Positions 28,175-36,622 of a stretch of DNA of 64,000 bases are shown piece by piece. The notes under the pieces are model-generated. The model had not been told where the DNA came from. It saw only the letters and a program-made list of their open reading frames with translations, and ran no database searches. The position numbers and the translations under genes were made by a program. How positions within the stretch are numbered: the stretch's first letter is position 1; every line of letters starts with the position of its first letter. The DNA is from Clostridiales bacterium (GTDB lineage: Bacteria > Bacillota > Clostridia > Christensenellales > Aristaeellaceae): NCBI GenBank assembly GCA_004557125.1, contig SFET01000004.1:92390-156389 (forward strand). The letters run 5' to 3'.

Positions 28175-30196
28175 ATGGCAAAGGGATTTCTGCCGGTGAC
28201 GGCTGCGGAGATGCGCGAACTGGGCTGGGATCAGCCGGACTTTGTGTACGTAACGGGCGACGCCTACGTGGATCACCCGTCCTTCGGCCTGGCAATCATC
28301 TCCCGGGTGCTGGAGAGAGCGGGCTACCGCGTGGCCATGCTGCCCCAGCCGGACTGGCACTCCTGCGAGGATTTCAAGCGCTTCGGACGGCCCAGGCTGG
28401 GCTTTCTGGTCACGGCGGGCGTGATCGACTCCATGGTGAACCACTACACCGCCGCCAAAAAGCCCCGCAGCGAGGACGTGTACTCCCCCGGAGGCCGCGC
28501 GGGCTGCCGGCCTGACCGGGCGACCGCGGTCTATTCCAATCGGATTCGGGAGGCCTACGGTTCCGTTCCCATCGCCATCGGCGGCGTGGAGGCGTCGCTC
28601 AGGCGCTTCGCCCACTACGATTACTGGGACGACCGGGTGCGCAATTCCATGCTGGTGGACAGCTGCGCGGACGTGCTGATGTTCGGCATGGGGGAGCGCA
28701 GCATCCTGCGCGTGGCAGAATTTATCGACTCCGGTCGGGATTTTGCTGAAATGCGCATTCCCGGCACCTGCGTCATGGCGAAGGAGCTGCCTGAGGGCTT
28801 TCTGGAGATCGCCTCTCAGGAGGAGGTCGTCAAGGACAAGCGCGCCTACGCCGAGGCCTTCAAGCAGCAGTACGACCAGCAGGATCCGGTGCGGGGCAAG
28901 CCCCTCGCCCAGAAGCATGGGCGGCGGTATCTTTTGCAAAACAAGCCGGATCTGCCGCTGACCCGCGACGAGCTGGACGCGGTCTACGCCCTGCCCTACA
29001 GGCGGGCCTGGCATCCCATGTATGATAAAATGGGCGGCGTGCCTGCGATTCAGGAGGTGCAGTTCTCCATCGCACAGGTGCGCGGCTGCTTCGGTGCGTG
29101 CAACTTCTGCGCACTGACCTTCCACCAGGGCCGCATCGTCACCTCGCGCAGCAAGGAGTCCATCCTGGCGGAGGGGCGGCTCCTGACCAGGCTGCCCGGC
29201 TTCAAGGGCTACATTCACGATGTTGGCGGCCCCACTGCCAACTTCCGGGAGCCCGCCTGCGCAAAGCAGCTCAGGTGCGGCGCGTGCAGGGATCGCCAGT
29301 GCCTGTTCCCGGAGCCGTGCAAGAATATGAAGGCGGATCACCGGGAGTACATCGACATCCTGCGCAGCCTGCGCCAGCTTCCGGGCGTGAAGAAGGTGTT
29401 CGTGCGCTCGGGCATCCGCTACGATTACGTGCTGAAGGACAATAAGTCCGGCTTCCTGAACGAGCTGGTGAAGCACCATATCTCCGGTCAATTGAAGGTC
29501 GCGCCGGAGCACGTCAGCCCCCGGGTGCTGGAGTACATGGGCAAGCCGGAACCCTCGGTGTTCGAGGACTTCGTGCACCGCTACAGGCAGGCCAACGAGA
29601 ACGCCCACATGGACCAGTATCTGGTGCCCTACCTGATGTCCAGCCACCCCGGCAGCACCCTGGACGACGCCATCCTGCTGGCCTGCTATCTGAAGAAGAG
29701 CGGCCTGCGCCCCGAGCAGGTGCAGGACTTCTATCCCACGCCCGGCACCATGTCCACGGCCATGTTCCACACCGGCCTCGATCCGCGCACGATGCAGCGC
29801 GTGTACGTGCCGAAGGATCCCCACGAGAAGGCCATGCAGCGCGCGCTGATGCAGTACTTCAATCCCGCCAACCACAAGCTGGTGCTGGAGGCGCTGAAAA
29901 AGGCCGGGCGGGAGGATCTGATCGGCTGGAACGGCTCCTGTCTGGTTCCGCCCTACCTGCGGGAGAAAAAAACCGATAAAAAGACCGAGGTCGGTATCAA
30001 ACGCAGCACAGACAGGGGCGCAAAAGGGAAAACAGCGCAGAAGGGCGGTGCGGTTGCGAAGCACAGCGCGCCCGACCGCCGCGAAAACCGGCCGCCGAAG
30101 CATGGAAGCGGCGCTCAAGCACGGCAAAATTCGACCAGAGTTGGCAAAAATCCGACCAAAGTTGGTTCAAAACCGTCCAGGTTCGGGAAAAAGTGA
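28175..30196 (+). CDS. ygiQ: YgiQ-family radical SAM protein
   Basis: UPF0313-type radical SAM enzyme of unknown reaction. The 673 residues include the N-terminal family domain (VEASLRRFAHYDYWDD near residue 140), the [4Fe-4S]-SAM motif GCFGACNFCAL near residue 305, and a Cys-rich block CGACRDRQCLFPEPC. After about residue 590 the protein becomes a Lys/Arg/Gly-rich, probably disordered tail that ends in three heptads. The gene begins 2 bases after mfd, with GAGGACTGAG as RBS, so it is likely co-transcribed. The core is of normal family length; the basic tail may bind RNA or DNA. Confidence 0.9.
   Translation: MAKGFLPVTAAEMRELGWDQPDFVYVTGDAYVDHPSFGLAIISRVLERAGYRVAMLPQPDWHSCEDFKRFGRPRLGFLVTAGVIDSMVNHYTAAKKPRSEDVYSPGGRAGCRPDRATAVYSNRIREAYGSVPIAIGGVEASLRRFAHYDYWDDRVRNSMLVDSCADVLMFGMGERSILRVAEFIDSGRDFAEMRIPGTCVMAKELPEGFLEIASQEEVVKDKRAYAEAFKQQYDQQDPVRGKPLAQKHGRRYLLQNKPDLPLTRDELDAVYALPYRRAWHPMYDKMGGVPAIQEVQFSIAQVRGCFGACNFCALTFHQGRIVTSRSKESILAEGRLLTRLPGFKGYIHDVGGPTANFREPACAKQLRCGACRDRQCLFPEPCKNMKADHREYIDILRSLRQLPGVKKVFVRSGIRYDYVLKDNKSGFLNELVKHHISGQLKVAPEHVSPRVLEYMGKPEPSVFEDFVHRYRQANENAHMDQYLVPYLMSSHPGSTLDDAILLACYLKKSGLRPEQVQDFYPTPGTMSTAMFHTGLDPRTMQRVYVPKDPHEKAMQRALMQYFNPANHKLVLEALKKAGREDLIGWNGSCLVPPYLREKKTDKKTEVGIKRSTDRGAKGKTAQKGGAVAKHSAPDRRENRPPKHGSGAQARQNSTRVGKNPTKVGSKPSRFGKK
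30131..30193 (+). repeat. Three 21-bp tandem units encoding basic heptads at the YgiQ C terminus
   Basis: Units start at 30131, 30152 and 30173 and share TCCGACCA-AGTTGG-AAAA in diverged form. They encode STRVGKN, PTKVGSK and PSRFGKK, the last residues of the protein. Confidence 0.6.
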
Positions 30197-30225
30197 TTGA
30201 CAGACTCTGGTTTGTTTGTTACAAT
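30197..30225 (+). promoter_or_regulatory. Promoter of the TetR-amidase pair
   Basis: TTGACA (30197-30202), 17-nt spacer, TACAAT (30220-30225). The stretch GTTACAATGT over the -10 is also found at the second TetR gene (33647-33656). Confidence 0.7.
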
Positions 30226-30262
30226 GTTGTCATAATTCGAAGTTGAGGAGGCGGTTTTTGAG

Positions 30263-30970
30263 ATGAAGAAGGGCGAACTGCGGAAGGATTCCATCCTGAA
30301 AACGGCCGAGAAGCTGTTCTTTGAAAGGGGCTTTGACGAGACCTCCATCCAGGACATACTGGATGCATTGTCCATCTCCAAGGGCGGCTTCTACCATTAC
30401 TTCGAATCGAAGATTGCGCTGCTGGAGGAGATCTGCCGCCAGCGGTGCGCGGTGGAGCTGGAGCGCATCCGTTCCGAGCTGCATTCGGGGCGCTTCAACC
30501 CGGTGCAGAAGCTGAATCTGCTGCTGGGGGCGCTGCACCTGTACAATCGGGAGCCGCCGGAGTTTACGGCGCTGGTGCTGAAGATCAGCTACATCGACGG
30601 CGACGTGCACTTCCGGGAGCAGACCCGCAGCTATATGCTGGAGAATCTGCGGCCGATGGTGGATGACGCCATTCGCGAGGGCATGGCCGACGGCAGTTTC
30701 TTCACGCGCAGCCCGGGACAGATCGGCCGCATCGTGCTGATGCTGGGCTACGACGTCAACGACGAGGCGAGCCGCATCCTGGCGGAGAATCCGGAGAATC
30801 CGGACTGTGCGATCGAGATCATCGACCTGCTCAGCGCCTACCGCGACAGCGTGGAAAACCTGCTGGGCGCGAGCTTTGGCAGCATTTCCCTCTTTGATGT
30901 GGAACATTTGATGAATGCTTTCCGTCAAACGGTGGCACAATTGAAGATATTGGAGGATAAGGGAAGATGA
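30263..30970 (+). CDS. TetR-family transcriptional regulator
   Basis: A 235-residue repressor. The N-terminal HTH reads ILKTAEKLFFERGFDETSIQ then LSISKGGFYHYFESKIALLE, the standard TetR helix-turn-helix (residues 8-55). The C-terminal ligand domain is helical and not recognisable by ligand. The start has GGAGGCGG upstream. Its stop codon overlaps the ATG of the amidase gene, so the two are co-translated. It may control its own promoter at 30197-30225 and thereby the amidase. Confidence 0.88.
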   Translation: MKKGELRKDSILKTAEKLFFERGFDETSIQDILDALSISKGGFYHYFESKIALLEEICRQRCAVELERIRSELHSGRFNPVQKLNLLLGALHLYNREPPEFTALVLKISYIDGDVHFREQTRSYMLENLRPMVDDAIREGMADGSFFTRSPGQIGRIVLMLGYDVNDEASRILAENPENPDCAIEIIDLLSAYRDSVENLLGASFGSISLFDVEHLMNAFRQTVAQLKILEDKGR

Positions 30971-31809
30971 TTCGCAGAGCATTTGTCTGCCTGCTGGCAG
31001 TTGCGATGGCGATCGGCTGCGCAGCAGCTGAGGTAATCGAGATTCAGGGTACCGTAGCGGTGGAGAACGTGACGCTAGCGCCGGATGCGGTGGCGCAGGA
31101 CGTCACAATCGAGCCTACAGCCACTTCGATGGCGACGCCCCAGCCCACCGCCGAGCCTACGGCGACGCCGGAGCCGACCGAAGCGCCCCGCCTCTACGGC
31201 CTGCGCATCGGCATCGATCCCGGCCATCAGGCCCAGGCCAACTACGACAAGGAACCCATCGCTCCGGGCAGCTCCGAGACGAAGGCGAAGGTCGCCTCCG
31301 GCACCTCCGGCGTGCGCACCGGCATTTCGGAGTACGTGACCGATCTGGAAATCGCCCTGAAGCTGCGCGACGCGCTGGAAGCCGAGGGCTGCACCGTCTA
31401 TATGACCCGCGAAGTCAATGAGATCGACATCTCCAACCTCGAGCGCGCGGAGATGATGAACGAACTGGGCGTGGATCTGGTGCTGCGCATCCACTGCGAC
31501 GGCGCCACGGACAAGAGCGCCAACGGCATCGGCATGTTTGTGCGCCAGACCGGCGAGAAGCAGGCGGAGAGCGAGGCTGCGGCGAAGGTGCTGCTGGAGG
31601 CCATGAGCGAGGCCACCGGCGCGAAGGCCCGGGGCGTGTTCCTGCGCGACACCTATACCATGAACAACTGGTCCGTCGTGCCCTGCATCCTGGTGGAGTG
31701 CGGCTTCATGACCAATCCCGACGAGGACGAGAAGCTGAACGATCCGGCGTATCAGGAGCTGCTTGCCCAGGGCATGGTGGAGGGCATCGCCCGCTACTTC
31801 GAGCGCTGA
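30967..31809 (+). CDS. N-acetylmuramoyl-L-alanine amidase (Amidase_3)
   Basis: Secreted zinc amidase cleaving the bond between N-acetylmuramic acid and the peptide stem. A signal peptide (about residues 1-20, ending in a lipobox-like AIGC or AAA site) is followed by a Thr/Pro/Glu-rich spacer with PTAEPTATPEPTEAP, typical of wall-spanning linkers. The catalytic domain shows the zinc ligands in GIDPGHQ, in SEYVTDLEIA (Glu) and in LRIHCDGA, and the general-base Glu in LVECGFMTNPDED. Length of 280 residues is compact. It is coupled to the TetR gene, which is not common for wall amidases. Confidence 0.92.
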   Translation: MIRRAFVCLLAVAMAIGCAAAEVIEIQGTVAVENVTLAPDAVAQDVTIEPTATSMATPQPTAEPTATPEPTEAPRLYGLRIGIDPGHQAQANYDKEPIAPGSSETKAKVASGTSGVRTGISEYVTDLEIALKLRDALEAEGCTVYMTREVNEIDISNLERAEMMNELGVDLVLRIHCDGATDKSANGIGMFVRQTGEKQAESEAAAKVLLEAMSEATGAKARGVFLRDTYTMNNWSVVPCILVECGFMTNPDEDEKLNDPAYQELLAQGMVEGIARYFER

Positions 31810-31877
31810 AACGCGCAGAAGAACGGGATCATTCGTGTTATTTTTTCATGTTTCCCCCGGAATGTCGCCATAATTGG

Positions 31878-31906
31878 TTGACAAGCCGGGGAAAAACATG
31901 TATAAT
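31878..31906 (+). promoter_or_regulatory. Promoter of rplU-prp-rpmA
   Basis: TTGACA (31878-31883), 17-nt spacer, TATAAT (31901-31906): a consensus promoter, as expected for ribosomal protein genes. Confidence 0.85.
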
Positions 31907-31911
31907 AACTT

Positions 31912-31980
31912 GGTAAGCCGCTCGAAGTCGGCTTGAAACGCATGCAAATGCTGCCAAACTTCGGCGAGATTTTTAGTATA
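31912..31980 (+). promoter_or_regulatory. Probable L21 leader (ribosomal protein autoregulatory structure)
   Basis: The leader holds hairpin AAGCCG-CTCGAAGT-CGGCTT (31915-31934) and GCAT-GCAA-ATGC just after it, immediately ahead of rplU. The position and short hairpins resemble the Firmicute L21 leader, though I cannot confirm the consensus. Confidence 0.5.
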
Positions 31981-31993
31981 GGAGGTGCAACGC

Positions 31994-32305
31994 GTGTACG
32001 CAGTCATTCAGACCGGTGGCAAGCAGTACCGTGTTCAGCAGGGCGACGTTATTTTCGTAGAGAAGATCAACGCGCAGGCAGACGAAGCGGTTACTTTCGA
32101 TGAGGTTCTGCTCGTCGGCAACGATGGCGAGACCAAGATCGGTACCCCCGTGGTCGAGGGTGCAAAGGTCGAGGGCAAGGTTCTGGCGCAGGTCAAGTCC
32201 AAGAAGATCGTCGTCTATAAGTACAAGGCCAAGAAGAACGAGCGCAAAAAGCAGGGCCATCGTCAGCCCTACACCAAGGTTGAAATCACCGCTATCAACG
32301 GCTGA
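31994..32305 (+). CDS. rplU: 50S ribosomal protein L21
   Basis: Ribosomal large-subunit protein binding 23S rRNA. The opening MYAVIQTGGKQYRVQQGD is diagnostic, and the C-terminal KKNERKKQGHRQPYTKVEI is the conserved basic tail. The GTG start at 31994 is set by GGAGGTG at 31981-31987. Length of 103 residues is standard. Its stop overlaps the prp start by one base. Confidence 0.97.
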   Translation: MYAVIQTGGKQYRVQQGDVIFVEKINAQADEAVTFDEVLLVGNDGETKIGTPVVEGAKVEGKVLAQVKSKKIVVYKYKAKKNERKKQGHRQPYTKVEITAING

Positions 32306-32658
32306 TGAAATCCCTGGGTACGACCGTTACCTTCTGGAAGCGGTCCGACGGCGCTCTGATCGGATATACGGCCAACGGACATTCGGGTTACGCTGAAGCC
32401 GGTGCGGACATCGTCTGTGCGGCGATTTCGGCCCTGACCCAGACCACGCTGAACGGACTGAAACATGTCCTGAAGGCGCCGGTGATGTTCGACCAGGACG
32501 ATAATGGAGCGTTCATTGAAGCAATTTTGACGCCCGAGGCCAGCGAGGATCAGATCCGGCAGGCACAGCTTCTGCTGGTGACGCTCCTGGAGGGGCTTCA
32601 GGCAATCCAGAGGGAATACCCTCGCAATCTTCGGATGATCTTCAAGGAACGGAGGTAA
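32305..32658 (+). CDS. prp: Ribosomal-processing cysteine protease Prp (YsxB)
   Basis: Cleaves the N-terminal extension of L27 in Firmicutes. The catalytic His and Cys are in ANGHSGYAEAGADIVCAAIS (residues 22-41), the hallmark of this family. Length of 117 residues matches. It sits between rplU and rpmA as in Bacillus and Staphylococcus, and the downstream L27 carries the substrate site. Confidence 0.95.
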   Translation: MKSLGTTVTFWKRSDGALIGYTANGHSGYAEAGADIVCAAISALTQTTLNGLKHVLKAPVMFDQDDNGAFIEAILTPEASEDQIRQAQLLLVTLLEGLQAIQREYPRNLRMIFKERR

Positions 32659-32663
32659 AGCAA

Positions 32664-32960
32664 ATGTTCAAGATGAATCTGCAGCTCTTCGCTCATAAGA
32701 AGGGAATGGGTTCCTCCCGCAACGGCCGCGACAGCCATGCGCAGCGCCTGGGCACCAAGCGCAGCGACGGCCAGTTCGTGCTCGCGGGAAACATTCTCGT
32801 TCGCCAGCGCGGAACGAAAATTCATCCCGGCCACAATGTCGGCATCGGTGATGATGATACCCTCTACGCAAAGATTGACGGCATCGTTAAGTTCGAGCGC
32901 AAGGACAAGAAGCGCAAGCAGGTCAGCATCTATCCCAAGACGGAAGCTGCTGCCGAATAA
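32664..32960 (+). CDS. rpmA: 50S ribosomal protein L27 with cleavable N-terminal extension
   Basis: Ribosomal protein near the peptidyl-transferase centre. The mature opening HKKGMGSSRNGRDSHAQRLG is typical. It is preceded by MFKMNLQLFA, the Prp cleavage context (cut after LQLFA). GGAGG at 32651-32655 supports ATG 32664; ATG 32673 also gives the usual MNLQLFA form. Length of 98 residues fits. A terminator follows. Confidence 0.97.
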   Translation: MFKMNLQLFAHKKGMGSSRNGRDSHAQRLGTKRSDGQFVLAGNILVRQRGTKIHPGHNVGIGDDDTLYAKIDGIVKFERKDKKRKQVSIYPKTEAAAE

Positions 32961-32972
32961 TGTGCAAAAAGA

Positions 32973-33002
32973 GAGCGTCGGAGTTTTCTCCGGCGCTTTT
33001 TC
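32973..33002 (+). terminator. Terminator of rplU-prp-rpmA
   Basis: GCGTCGGAG, TTTT loop, CTCCGGCGC followed by TTTTT. Confidence 0.9.
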
Positions 33003-33032
33003 ATACTTGGAGCCGTGGCAGCAGGGCGCGCG

Positions 33033-33584
33033 TCATTCGCTGCGCACCGCCGGACTCGCCCAGTAGCGGCTCAGCATTTCCGCCATCTCCTCGGGCGACT
33101 CCTGTGCGCCGCGCTTGGACCAGGCGATGTACACGCTGAACAGCGCGCCGGAAAAGGCGCGCAGCGCGTAGAACTCCGCCGGATCGTCCGGATCGGTCCG
33201 CCAGCGGGAGAGCACGTAATCCTCCAGCGCGCTCAGGAACATGCCGGACAGGCCGCTCTCAAACAGGCAGTCCAGGAACCGCCGGTGATCGTTGAAGTAG
33301 CGGAAGCAGTGCATCATGTGGGCAAAGTCGTAGTGACGCTCGCCCTGCATCAGTTGAAGGGATTCCTCGTGGTATTCCTCCAGAATGTCCTGCAGGTGGC
33401 GGGCAAAGATGTCCTCCTTGCTGCTGTAATTGCGGTAGTAGGTCATGCGCGAAACGCCGGCCTTCTCCGTCAGCTCTGACACGGTGATGGCGGAGAGGGG
33501 ACGCTTCTCCAGCAGCTGCATCAGGGCCGTGAGCATGCACTCCCGTGCCAGGCGGTTGCTGGCGCATCCCTGCTCCTTCTTCAT
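33033..33584 (-). CDS. TetR-family transcriptional regulator
   Basis: About 183 residues. The HTH is seen in ITVSELTEKAGVSRMTYYRN followed by YSSKEDIF, matching TetR proteins of the clostridial type with a C-terminal TetR_C-like domain. The start at 33584 is supported by GGAGG upstream; the frame to 33608 has no RBS. It is divergent from degV and has its own promoter with a near-palindrome, suggesting autoregulation. The ligand is unknown. Confidence 0.85.
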   Translation of the reverse strand: MKKEQGCASNRLARECMLTALMQLLEKRPLSAITVSELTEKAGVSRMTYYRNYSSKEDIFARHLQDILEEYHEESLQLMQGERHYDFAHMMHCFRYFNDHRRFLDCLFESGLSGMFLSALEDYVLSRWRTDPDDPAEFYALRAFSGALFSVYIAWSKRGAQESPEEMAEMLSRYWASPAVRSE

Positions 33585-33646
33585 GAACAAAACCTCCGTT
33601 TTTGTCACAACTGGCGGTGCGAATGTTGTCTTTGGGGTCGATTGGT

Positions 33647-33693
33647 GTTACAATGTATAACAGTATTATAGCTTCTCCGGAGGAAAAAAGCAA
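33647..33693 (-). promoter_or_regulatory. Promoter and candidate operator of the second TetR gene
   Basis: On the minus strand TTGCTT (33693-33688), 17-nt spacer, TATAAT (33670-33665). Just downstream lies the near-palindrome GTTACAATGTATAAC (33647-33661), a possible operator near the start site. Confidence 0.55.
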
Positions 33694-33772
33694 CGCAATC
33701 GCGCTTTTTCTTTGGTTGGAGGTATGCGATACTGTGTTTCCAGGCACACTCTGATTGGAAGGATGATGACAG

Positions 33773-34646
33773 ATGCCGCAAAGGGTTGCCGTCGTTACGG
33801 ACAGCAATAGCGGAATCCATGCCGCGGAGGCGGCGAAACTGGGAATCTACTGCGTGCCCATGCCGGTGCTGATCGATGGCGCAGACCTACTTTGAGGGCG
33901 TGGATATCGGCATGGATGCCTTCTACGAGAACCTGCTCTCCGGCAGACAGGTCACCACGGCGATGCCCTCGCCGGAGGAGGTGACGCGGGTCTGGGAGGC
34001 CGCCCTGCGCGCGCACGATGCGCTGGTGTACATTCCCATGTCCAGCGGACTGAGCAGCTCCTGCGCCAGCGCAGCGGCTCTGGCGGCGGATTACGATGGC
34101 CGGGTGCAGGTGGTGGACAACCATCGCATCTCCGTGACCCAGCGCCTGTCGGTGCTGGACGCCATGCGCCTTGCACAGGAGGGGCTCGATGCCGCGGAGA
34201 TTCGCCGCAGGCTGGAAGCGGAGGCTTACAACGCCAGCATTTATATCGCCGTGGACACCCTGGAGTTTCTGAAGAAGGGCGGCCGTGTGACGGCTGCGGG
34301 CGCGGCCATCGCCACGGTGCTGGGCATTCGCCCGATTCTGACCATTCAGGGCGAGCGCCTGGATGCCTGCGACAAGGCGCGTGGCATGAAGCACGCCCAG
34401 CAGCGGATGATCGAGCGCGTGCGCGGGGACATCGACGCGCGCTTTGCGGCCTTCGACCGCGCGCAGCTGCGCATCGGCGCGGCGGGAACCTTCCTGGAGG
34501 AGGGGCAGATGCGCGCCTGGACGGAGATGGTGCAGGAGGCGTTTCCCGGCTTTGAGGTGGTCAGCGACCCGCTGTCGCTGAGCATCGGCTGCCACACGGG
34601 GCCGAATGCGGCGGGCGTCGCGGTCATCAAGCTGTGCGACGCATGA
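33773..34646 (+). pseudogene. DegV family protein, split by a frameshift
   Basis: DegV proteins bind fatty acids and in Firmicutes can supply them to the fatty acid kinase FakA. The first frame starts at ATG 33773 (GGAAGG upstream) and encodes VAVVTDSNSGIHAAEAAKLG and PMPVLIDG, then stops at a TGA near 33895. The second frame (33876-34646) continues the same protein: QTYFEGVDIG, YIPMSSGLSSS, and the family GGRVTAAGAAIATVLGIRPIL. Removing one base around 33878 joins both parts exactly at IDG-QTYFEG. So the gene has a +1 frameshift, either real decay or a sequencing/assembly error. No slippery site for programmed shifting is seen. The repaired product would be about 290 residues, normal for DegV. 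Confidence 0.85.
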
Positions 34647-34675
34647 CCGGGACTTGCGGCAATCCGCATGTGACA

Positions 34676-34711
34676 AAAGGGGAGCCCCGCTTTGCGGGGC
34701 TCCCCTTTTGT
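34676..34711. terminator. Strong bidirectional terminator
   Basis: AAAAGGGGAGCCCCGC, TTT loop, GCGGGGCTCCCCTTTT, placed between degV and the convergent greA-like gene. Confidence 0.9.
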
Positions 34712-34772
34712 CGGAAACACTGGTTAGAATCGTTGGAAGAGTGCCTTTCGGGCGGTAGGCGCGTTCAGCCCC

Positions 34773-35276
34773 TCAGAAGCTGGAGATGGGCAGGCTGTCG
34801 TCGTCCTTGCCCTTGGTGATGCCCTTGATGACCACGAAGTAGTGCACGTCGTTGCTGACCTTTACCTCTACGCGGTCGCCCACCCGGCGGCCCATCACGG
34901 CCTTGCCCAGCGGCGACTCCTTGCTGATCACGCCGGCCAGGGCGTCCTGGCGCAGGGTGGTCATCAGCTGGATGGTCTCGGTTTCGTCGTCGTCCTCGTA
35001 GTACAGCTCCACCTTGTCGAACAGCTGCACCACGCCGTCCCGTTCCTCCACCTTCACCACCTTGGCGGTGCTGATCATCCGCTTCAGATAGCGCAGCCGG
35101 CTGTCACAGCGGCGCAGTTCCTGCTTTGCGGCCTTGTATTCATAGTTTTCGCTCAGGTCGCCGAAGGCCCGGGCGGTCTTGAGATCCTCAATGCACTTCG
35201 GGCGCACCACGCGCGTGCGGTAGTCGATCTCCTCCTGCATCTTCTGAATATCAATTTCGCTCAGCTCGTCGTACAT
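34773..35276 (-). CDS. greA: Transcription elongation factor GreA/GreB family
   Basis: Rescues backtracked RNA polymerase by stimulating transcript cleavage. The 167 residues show the N-terminal coiled coil with its acidic tip ARAFGDLSENYEYKAAKQE (about residues 37-55) and the C-terminal FKBP-like domain with KESPLGKAVMGRRVGD, the family signature. AAGGAG lies upstream of the ATG at 35276. Length is typical of GreA. It is monocistronic between terminators. The linker FDKVELYYEDDDETET is somewhat acidic and longer than usual, so a GreA-like paralogue is possible. Confidence 0.9.
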   Translation of the reverse strand: MYDELSEIDIQKMQEEIDYRTRVVRPKCIEDLKTARAFGDLSENYEYKAAKQELRRCDSRLRYLKRMISTAKVVKVEERDGVVQLFDKVELYYEDDDETETIQLMTTLRQDALAGVISKESPLGKAVMGRRVGDRVEVKVSNDVHYFVVIKGITKGKDDDSLPISSF

Positions 35277-35427
35277 GCCGAAGCTCCTTTCCGCAGGCAA
35301 TCGCCGTGCGTGTTCCATTATAGCGCGTCCGATGGCGAAAAACAAGCTTGCATCGGCGACAAAACTGTGGTACATTGAAGCAAGTGAAAACATATCAAAC
35401 GGCTCCGGCCGGAATGGAGGCAAATTC

Positions 35428-35730
35428 ATGCGCGAGCATGGCAATTATTCCTTCTTTCAGAACCGCGCGTGCGAGTACTTTCCCTGCCATCAGACCGATC
35501 ACCCCGAGGATTTCAACTGCCTGTTCTGCTATTGTCCCCTCTACGCACTGGGCAAGCGCTGCGGCGGCCACTTCCGCTACACCGATTCCGGCGTGAAGGA
35601 CTGCAGCGCCTGTCTGGTGCCGCACCGCCGGGAGAACTACGATTACGTCACCGGGCGATACAGGGACATCATGGAGCTTGTGCGGCAGCTGGACACCGGT
35701 GGGGAGGAGGGCGCTGCGCAGCCGCGTTGA
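35428..35730 (+). CDS. Small cysteine-rich metal-binding protein
   Basis: A 100-residue protein with many Cys and His: CEYFPCHQTDHPEDFNCLFC, CPLYALGKRCGG and DCSACLVPHRREN. The spacing matches the cysteine-rich small domain family (zf-like, COG2158), probably zinc or iron-sulfur binding, role unknown. The start at 35428 is supported by GGAGG 8 bases upstream. It lies alone between greA (divergent) and a terminator. Confidence 0.75.
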   Translation: MREHGNYSFFQNRACEYFPCHQTDHPEDFNCLFCYCPLYALGKRCGGHFRYTDSGVKDCSACLVPHRRENYDYVTGRYRDIMELVRQLDTGGEEGAAQPR

Positions 35731-35804
35731 GTGCGACGCGGGGCCGGAAGGGCTCCTGCACACAGTTTCGGTCAGAAGCACAGATCGCCGATGAAGCGGA
35801 TAAG

Positions 35805-35834
35805 CAAAACACCAACCAAACGGTTGGTGTTTTG
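35805..35834. terminator. Bidirectional terminator
   Basis: AAAACACCAACC, AAAC loop, GGTTGGTGTTTT between the Cys-rich gene and the convergent creatininase gene. Confidence 0.85.
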
Positions 35835-35857
35835 TATGTCCTGCCGGCCGGATTGAT

Positions 35858-36622
35858 TCAGCCCCGGGGGAGCGGCACGCTGCGGAAGGCGCGCAGGAAG
35901 TCCACGATGTAATCCGCGCAGGCAGAGAGCATCTCCTTGCCCCAGGCCTCCGTGGCATTTTTGGGGTGATCCGGGCCGATCCAGCCGTTGTCGGTGATTT
36001 CGGTCACGGGCCGGGGCATGGGGATCTCCACGCCCTTGAAGCGCACGGACTTGAAACCGGTGGACTCCATGTCTGCGGAGACCGGCTTGAGGGTCATGTC
36101 CTCGATGGCGGACAGATCCACCAGCGAAGGATCCACGGCCATCACGCCGGCGGTCTCCTCCGCGCCGCCGTGGCCGCCCTTCCAAGCGGGGTTCAGATCC
36201 CAGGCCATCAGCCACCAGTTCAGCTCCGCCAGCAGGCAGCCCTGGCGATAGAGATCCACGGCCACCCGATCCAGCACCGGGTTGTTGCCGCCGTGACCGT
36301 TCAGCACGGCGAAGCGGCGCACGCCATGGGCGCGGTAGCCCTGGGTGATCCTGGTCAGCACCTCGTAGAGCGTGTCCGTGCCCAGGGAGATGGTTCCGGG
36401 GAAGTCGGCCAGCGTGTCGCAGGCGCCGAAGGGCAGCGTGGGCGCGATGGCCACGTCCGTCTTGGGCTCGATCAGCTCCAGCAGCTTTTCCGGAATCAGC
36501 GTATCGGTGCCGAGCGGCAGATGCTTGCCGTGGCACTCGGTGCTGCCGATGCACAGCAGGACGATGTCGTTTTGATCGAAGTATTCCTTTGCCTGTACCC
36601 AGGTCATATTTGCCAGTCTCAT
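35858..36622 (-). CDS. Creatininase-family amidohydrolase (1)
   Basis: About 254 residues. The metal site of creatininase/formamidase-type enzymes is visible: GSTECHGKHLPLGTD (Glu, His and Asp ligands), LNGHGGNNP and GGHGGAEETA (second His/Glu). The family hydrolyses cyclic or linear amides; substrates include creatinine, formamidopyrimidines and other small amides. Its ATG overlaps the stop of the second creatininase gene (ATGA), and it ends a minus-strand operon behind a peptide importer, so it probably acts on an imported small amide or peptide. True creatinine use is not implied. Confidence 0.85.
   Translation of the reverse strand: MRLANMTWVQAKEYFDQNDIVLLCIGSTECHGKHLPLGTDTLIPEKLLELIEPKTDVAIAPTLPFGACDTLADFPGTISLGTDTLYEVLTRITQGYRAHGVRRFAVLNGHGGNNPVLDRVAVDLYRQGCLLAELNWWLMAWDLNPAWKGGHGGAEETAGVMAVDPSLVDLSAIEDMTLKPVSADMESTGFKSVRFKGVEIPMPRPVTEITDNGWIGPDHPKNATEAWGKEMLSACADYIVDFLRAFRSVPLPRG

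Noticed and set aside
33870..33900. Programmed frameshift in degV
   Set aside because: No slippery heptamer, stimulatory hairpin or internal Shine-Dalgarno is visible at the shift point; DegV is not known to be recoded.
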